A stretch of DNA of 26,682 nt from Pontiellaceae bacterium (GTDB lineage Bacteria > Verrucomicrobiota > Kiritimatiellia > Kiritimatiellales > Pontiellaceae), in contig JAFGWS010000019.1 of assembly GCA_016937035.1 (NCBI GenBank), forward strand, positions 1 through 26,682, written 5' to 3'. The translations under genes were made by a program, and so were the position numbers. Of this stretch, positions 23,050-26,682 are shown one piece after another (positions within the stretch are counted from its first letter, which is position 1; every line of letters starts with the position of its first letter). The notes below the pieces were generated by a model. That model was given only the letters and a program-made list of their open reading frames with translations. It was not told the DNA's origin and ran no database searches.

Positions 23050-23640
23050 TCCGATGGTAGTGTCGGGGCCGTGGCCGGGATAGACGCGGGTGGTATCCGA
23101 AAGCTGTTTCAGTTTCTGCAGCGAGGTTGTCATTTTCCGGGGATTTCCGCCGGGCAGATCGGTGCGGCCATAGGTTCCCCTGAACAAGGTGTCTCCGGAA
23201 ATTAAGAGTTGTTCTTCAGAAAAGAAGAGGCAGCAGGAGCCGGGCGTGTGGCCCGGTGTTTCGATGCATTGAAACACCGGAAGGTCTCGCTGCCATTTCT
23301 CCGCATCTTCCAAGGGAATATAATCCGCATTGATCGGTCTTTCAGGAACACCATGAACGGGGAAGAGATGATTGACCGGTTCAAAGGCCCAGCTCAGGTC
23401 TGCCGAATGAATGAGGATTGGAGCCGGGAATAACCGGTGCAAATCGGCCAACGCTCCGATGTGGTCGGTATGACCATGTGTACAAATAAAGGCCGCGACG
23501 TTTAATCCGCGGTCTTTAATGAACATTCCAATGCGCTCGGCTTCTGCCCCCGGATCGATTACCAACGCCCGCTGTGGATCATTCCACAGCAAGTAACAGA
23601 TTTGTTGGAGGGGTCCGGTAATGAGGGATTTAAGTTCCAC
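23014..23640 (-). CDS. Metallo-beta-lactamase-fold hydrolase (glyoxalase II-like)
   Basis: This 208-aa soluble hydrolase has the binuclear zinc motif THGHTDHIG with H55, H57, D59 and H60. Further metal ligands lie in ETPGHTPGS and SGDTLFRGTYGRTDLPGG, and in the closing YPGHGPDT. This set is typical of small GloB-like MBL proteins, which hydrolyse glutathione or other thioesters or act on persulfides; the substrate is not readable here. The start is GTG at 23640 with no clear Shine-Dalgarno, only 9 bp after the GspM-like gene, so translation is probably coupled and the gene is likely the last of the secretion operon. Such a hydrolase has no known secretion role. Confidence 0.88.
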   Translation of the reverse strand: MELKSLITGPLQQICYLLWNDPQRALVIDPGAEAERIGMFIKDRGLNVAAFICTHGHTDHIGALADLHRLFPAPILIHSADLSWAFEPVNHLFPVHGVPERPINADYIPLEDAEKWQRDLPVFQCIETPGHTPGSCCLFFSEEQLLISGDTLFRGTYGRTDLPGGNPRKMTTSLQKLKQLSDTTRVYPGHGPDTTIGIEKATNPFFAV

Positions 23641-23649
23641 AGAAGAAGA

Positions 23650-24210
23650 TTAACTTTGAGGGGGAACACGCATGTAGGTGCAGTTGACATCCATCGTTCC
23701 GCTCAACATGCCCGGCTGAGCACCTCTTCCGCTCTGCGGCGCAATGGTAAGCGTGGTGATATCAAATTTAAGGCCGGTGCCGGAGCTTTGAATTCCATGG
23801 AGTGAATTGACGAGCTGTTCGGTCGTTCCGGTCCATTGAAGCCGAATGGTCTGCTCATAAAGGTTTCCGGTTTTTTCCTCTTTTTGGGGGGTGGAACTGG
23901 AAATGTTGAGTCCGCATAAGGTGGTGATCGCCTTAATTTCAGTCGTAAGCCTCGGAGCAACAGACATCGGTTCTGCGGGGTAGGCATCTCCACTAATGCT
24001 TGCCTCCAGTATGTTCAGGTTGGCTTTCCAGTTTTTCTGTTGATCAATTGTAATTAGATGATTTTCAATATTTTTGTCGATTCTGGGTGTTTCTTCCCCC
24101 TGTTTTTTATACGTCGCATACATCTTTCCAACAACAAGCCAGGTTGCTCCGAACAGCACGCAGGTCAACGTCGAGACCGTCAGGATCATTTCGCGTTTTG
24201 ATATTTTCAT
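23650..24210 (-). CDS. GspM/PilO-like inner-membrane assembly protein
   Basis: This 186-aa protein has a short cytoplasmic start (MKISKREM), one transmembrane helix (about 8-28, ILTVSTLTCVLFGATWLVVG), a polar coiled-coil-like region and a periplasmic domain. The pattern of the latter (LRLQWTGTTEQLVNSLHGIQ) fits the ferredoxin-like fold of GspM and PilO. Such proteins pair with GspL or PilN in the inner-membrane platform of type II secretion or type IV pili. Its ATG overlaps the stop of the upstream GspL-like gene by one base (TAATG). Sequence conservation is low, so the assignment leans on topology and gene order. Confidence 0.7.
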   Translation of the reverse strand: MKISKREMILTVSTLTCVLFGATWLVVGKMYATYKKQGEETPRIDKNIENHLITIDQQKNWKANLNILEASISGDAYPAEPMSVAPRLTTEIKAITTLCGLNISSSTPQKEEKTGNLYEQTIRLQWTGTTEQLVNSLHGIQSSGTGLKFDITTLTIAPQSGRGAQPGMLSGTMDVNCTYMRVPPQS

Positions 24211-25613
24211 TATTTCCCCTCCTGATCCATCAGCAACGTGACCGAAAACTCAGTCACAACAGTAGTAGTCCCATCTCTGCCGCGAACATTTCTGGTGCTG
24301 CTGTTTTGATTGGCTATGTTTACAAACAACTCAGATCGTGTCAGGTTGTTGAAAAAAGTGTCAACCGAACCTGAATTAGTTGATCCTCGAACCTGAACCT
24401 CACCTTTTTTCTTTTCATAATTGAAGCGGGTTAAATCACTGATTTCACCCTCTCCCGGCCAGAGCATCACAATTTCACGCAATCCTTCGAGAGCGGAATT
24501 CTTTTTATCCATCTTCATCTTCAGCTTTTCGAGCTTCAGCTTATCCTGCCTTGCGAGCGATGCCCCTTTGAAATATTTCTGCTCCTTTGCCTTGAGTGCA
24601 CTGTATTCATTGTCTCTGATCTTGAAGAGAGTGAGCAGAATGGCGAGTGCACAGAGCCATACACCAACGATAACCGATGATGCGGTGATGATCTGTTTTT
24701 TCAGCTGTTTGTTTTTTTCGTGTTCAATCCATTCGCTCGGGATAAGTTCAATTCGGTTGGCTTTGTCCCGAGAGCGTTCCGCTATGCCTTCCGAAAGAGG
24801 CGGCAGTTCCGTCAGGCTATGTACGTTGGGCTTCAGGCCGACTCTTTCCTTCAGGCATGCCGTGGTGGACGCAGGCAGTTCGTCCATGCTCCAGAAATCG
24901 ATCGATTCGGGAGAGGGAAGATCATGTTCAGCATCAAGTGCCACTAAGGTGTATTTAATCTCCTCAGCCAATGCTTCGCAGAGATTTTCGTTATTCACGG
25001 CATTGTCCAGAGAATGAATGGAGAGCGGAATGCCGTCCAATAGAACGGCGAGCGCAAAGTCAATTCCGTCTCTGACCACCAGGATCTGACTGCCGGTTTC
25101 AACAATATGGCCGCCTTTTTTCAGAAGCTGCAGCCATCCAAGAACACGGGCATCGATGCTGTGGATGTGAATGTCCCGCTTCTTAAACGTTTCACCGATC
25201 GCATCAATGCAGGTACGCTTTGCTGCGGCCATAAGAATTCGTGCACCGTTTTCTGTTTCTTGCAGGATTTCGTGAGAAATCGCCATTTGATCCATAGGGT
25301 AGGGGGCAATCTTATCAATCTGAAAGCCAACCATGGATGCAATTTCATCGCGATCTGATGAAGGAACCTCAATCGTTCGCATGATGAGCTCAGAGGTTCT
25401 GATCGAGACGGTAATATCGCCTTCCATGTTTCCTGCGAGATTTTCCGGCAACACGACGGTTGCCATGGTTGCTCCCTCTTGCTGCGGTTCGGAGAACGGC
25501 AGGGATTGTCGTTCTTTTCGTTCGGTCTTTCCCTGTCTGATTTTCAGGGAAGTCCACTCGATGCCTTCGGGGAAAAGGCAGACTGCTGTAATGATCTTAT
25601 CGCGTATTCGCAT
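24210..25613 (-). CDS. GspL-like platform protein (PilM-type plus PilN-type)
   Basis: This 467-aa bitopic protein has a cytoplasmic actin-like (PilM/GspL) domain, about 1-285, including TVSIRTSELIMRTIEVPSSD and IDKIAPYPMDQMAISHEIL. One transmembrane helix follows at about 311-333 (TASSVIVGVWLCALAILLTL), then a periplasmic coiled coil (KEQKYFKGASLARQDKLKLE) and a PilN-like ferredoxin fold ending in VVTEFSVTLLM. In GspL the cytoplasmic part binds the secretion ATPase and the periplasmic part binds GspM. This single chain thus combines PilM and PilN roles. It starts 1 bp after the GspK-like stop, with GAAGGA upstream. Confidence 0.8.
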   Translation of the reverse strand: MRIRDKIITAVCLFPEGIEWTSLKIRQGKTERKERQSLPFSEPQQEGATMATVVLPENLAGNMEGDITVSIRTSELIMRTIEVPSSDRDEIASMVGFQIDKIAPYPMDQMAISHEILQETENGARILMAAAKRTCIDAIGETFKKRDIHIHSIDARVLGWLQLLKKGGHIVETGSQILVVRDGIDFALAVLLDGIPLSIHSLDNAVNNENLCEALAEEIKYTLVALDAEHDLPSPESIDFWSMDELPASTTACLKERVGLKPNVHSLTELPPLSEGIAERSRDKANRIELIPSEWIEHEKNKQLKKQIITASSVIVGVWLCALAILLTLFKIRDNEYSALKAKEQKYFKGASLARQDKLKLEKLKMKMDKKNSALEGLREIVMLWPGEGEISDLTRFNYEKKKGEVQVRGSTNSGSVDTFFNNLTRSELFVNIANQNSSTRNVRGRDGTTTVVTEFSVTLLMDQEGK

Positions 25614-25614
25614 G

Positions 25615-26622
25615 TTAATTGACCGGTCCTTCGTTCCAATAGAGCACCGTTGACTCTCCTGTTCCTAGCAGAAAGACCGCGGTGACTTGGTATTTGGTTT
25701 TCGATGATTCTCCAATAGACGTTACTTTAATGTAATTGCTTTCCAATTTAAAATTTGTGGTGTCGGCACTGACTTCGTTGAGCGACTGAATGCCGTCGTC
25801 AAGCGTGCCCTCTTCACCATCCAGCCCCGCGCGGGCGAGCATGATATCTTCCAATTGCCAGTCTTCATATTCCGGAAAGCTCAGCAGCGTGTTGGTAGGG
25901 GCGGTATTAATGTTTACTTTTCCATCGCCCCATACTGTAAGGATGTCGGCAATTCCAAATACCTCATCACTTCCATCTTCTGCAGAACTTCCGTAAAGAA
26001 TTTCCGGAGTCCATCCTTTGATCAGCAACAGTTCTTCCACGCTGTCCAGCTGCGAATTCTTTACGGGATAGCCCTGCTCTTCATAGAATTCGTCGTCGCT
26101 TTCCGCGCCGTTCAGCTCATGCAGATCATTGTCATCGATCCAGTCGGTAAGACAGTCAATCAGCTCTTCCCACTGGGTGGAGGGAACATTGGCCATTTCA
26201 AAGATATCCATCCATTGGTCGCGGGTCAGCAGATTGACATTTCGTCCGGATTCTGCCGACTCAATCGTAATGGTGAACATTTCGTTTGTACTGTCTCCCG
26301 GATAGATAGTTGATGATGTGGAAAGTCCGCGCTGAGCGTACAGCGCCATCTGCATAAACCCGTCTCGATCCTCTTGGCCCAACTCTTCAACGTCCGTCTC
26401 TGATACCTGAGACTGTTGGGCCAGAATGGCTTTAGCATATTCGATCCCGGAATAAGCCAGTGTTTCGGCTTTTAATTTTTTCTTTTTATAGGAAATGAGT
26501 TGCGCTTCAAGTTTGGCATCAAAGGCAATGGACATCACAATCAACGGCAGAATAAGCAGGACGCCCAGTACGACTAACAGCGCAGCGCCTTCCTTTGAAT
26601 GGTTATGGATTTTGCTGTTCAT
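25615..26622 (-). CDS. GspK-like minor pseudopilin
   Basis: This 335-aa protein starts with a prepilin leader: basic residues, then K-E-G12 before a hydrophobic helix AALLVVLGVLLILPLIVMS. Prepilin peptidase should cut after G12. The fifth mature residue is Val, not Glu, a known peculiarity of GspK. The large inserted domain matches GspK: DCLTDWIDDNDLHELNGAES, DEFYEEQGYPVKN, LDSVEELLLIKGWTPE and KVNINTAPTNTLL. GspK caps the pseudopilus tip with GspI and GspJ. It lies 3 bp after the partial gene upstream and 1 bp before the GspL-like gene. Confidence 0.88.
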   Translation of the reverse strand: MNSKIHNHSKEGAALLVVLGVLLILPLIVMSIAFDAKLEAQLISYKKKKLKAETLAYSGIEYAKAILAQQSQVSETDVEELGQEDRDGFMQMALYAQRGLSTSSTIYPGDSTNEMFTITIESAESGRNVNLLTRDQWMDIFEMANVPSTQWEELIDCLTDWIDDNDLHELNGAESDDEFYEEQGYPVKNSQLDSVEELLLIKGWTPEILYGSSAEDGSDEVFGIADILTVWGDGKVNINTAPTNTLLSFPEYEDWQLEDIMLARAGLDGEEGTLDDGIQSLNEVSADTTNFKLESNYIKVTSIGESSKTKYQVTAVFLLGTGESTVLYWNEGPVN

Positions 26623-26625
26623 GAT

Positions 26626-26682
26626 CTAACGAGCTCCTCTACCGCCGCCTTGATCACCGCCGCCCATGCCGCCCATGCCGCC
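26626..26682 (-). CDS. Partial gene with Gly/Met-rich C terminus, probably GspJ
   Basis: The last 18 codons before a TAG at 26626-26628 read GGMGGMGGGDQGGGRGAR; the 5' part lies beyond the window edge. The stop is 3 bp before the GspK-like ATG, so the gene heads the same operon. By the usual J-K-L-M order it should be the minor pseudopilin GspJ with a low-complexity tail, but the visible part carries no family-specific residue. Confidence 0.5.
   Translation of the reverse strand, partial: GGMGGMGGGDQGGGRGAR

Overview
The window looks like chromosomal DNA from a Gram-negative bacterium of the PVC superphylum, most likely Kiritimatiellota or Verrucomicrobiota. Three things suggest this: a ddl-ftsQ-ftsA-ftsZ cluster whose FtsZ is very divergent but keeps a recognisable C-terminal peptide, pseudopilin secretion genes, and a potABCD operon next to galKE. 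The lineage is an inference from gene style, not a database result. Base composition is mosaic: the hip, DnaQ-like, potABCD and type I restriction genes look GC-richer than the secretion genes at the right end and the small left-end genes.

Left end (1-1850): about 800 bp hold no convincing gene but are crowded with small repeats. These are a possible insertion-sequence end with two copies of a GGTGGTACACTTT unit, three spaced imperfect hairpins, an AT-rich imperfect inverted repeat, a longer inverted repeat, and a tandem pair of hairpins differing by a compensatory base pair. Three small minus-strand genes follow: an unnamed small protein, a DUF2442 protein, and a DUF4160 gene broken by an in-frame stop.

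Bases 1850-6150: a hipBA toxin-antitoxin operon with two candidate operators 41 bp apart. Converging on it is a two-gene minus-strand operon coding for a cNMP/CBS/DUF294 nucleotidyltransferase-like protein and a DEDDh exonuclease. A 314-bp gap with a degenerate inverted repeat separates this from the next cluster.

Bases 6460-12835: the end of a division and cell-wall cluster, ddl-ftsQ-ftsA-ftsZ, on the plus strand. FtsZ has lost two of the three usual catalytic T7-loop residues. Converging on it is galK-galE, with a plausible promoter upstream of galK.

Bases 13031-16891: a tightly overlapping potABCD operon (ATPase, two permeases, lipoprotein binding protein) for polyamine import.

Bases 16960-22949: a type I restriction-modification locus, hsdM-hsdS-(four-helix bundle plus zinc ribbon protein)-hsdR. 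The two spacers flanking the extra gene resemble each other, and HsdR carries a triple cysteine-knuckle insert.

Bases 23014-26682 (minus strand): a type II secretion or type IV pilus-like operon. In transcription order it has a partial Gly-rich gene (probably GspJ), GspK-like, GspL/PilM-like and GspM/PilO-like proteins, then a metallo-beta-lactamase-fold hydrolase. No tRNA, rRNA or CRISPR array was seen.
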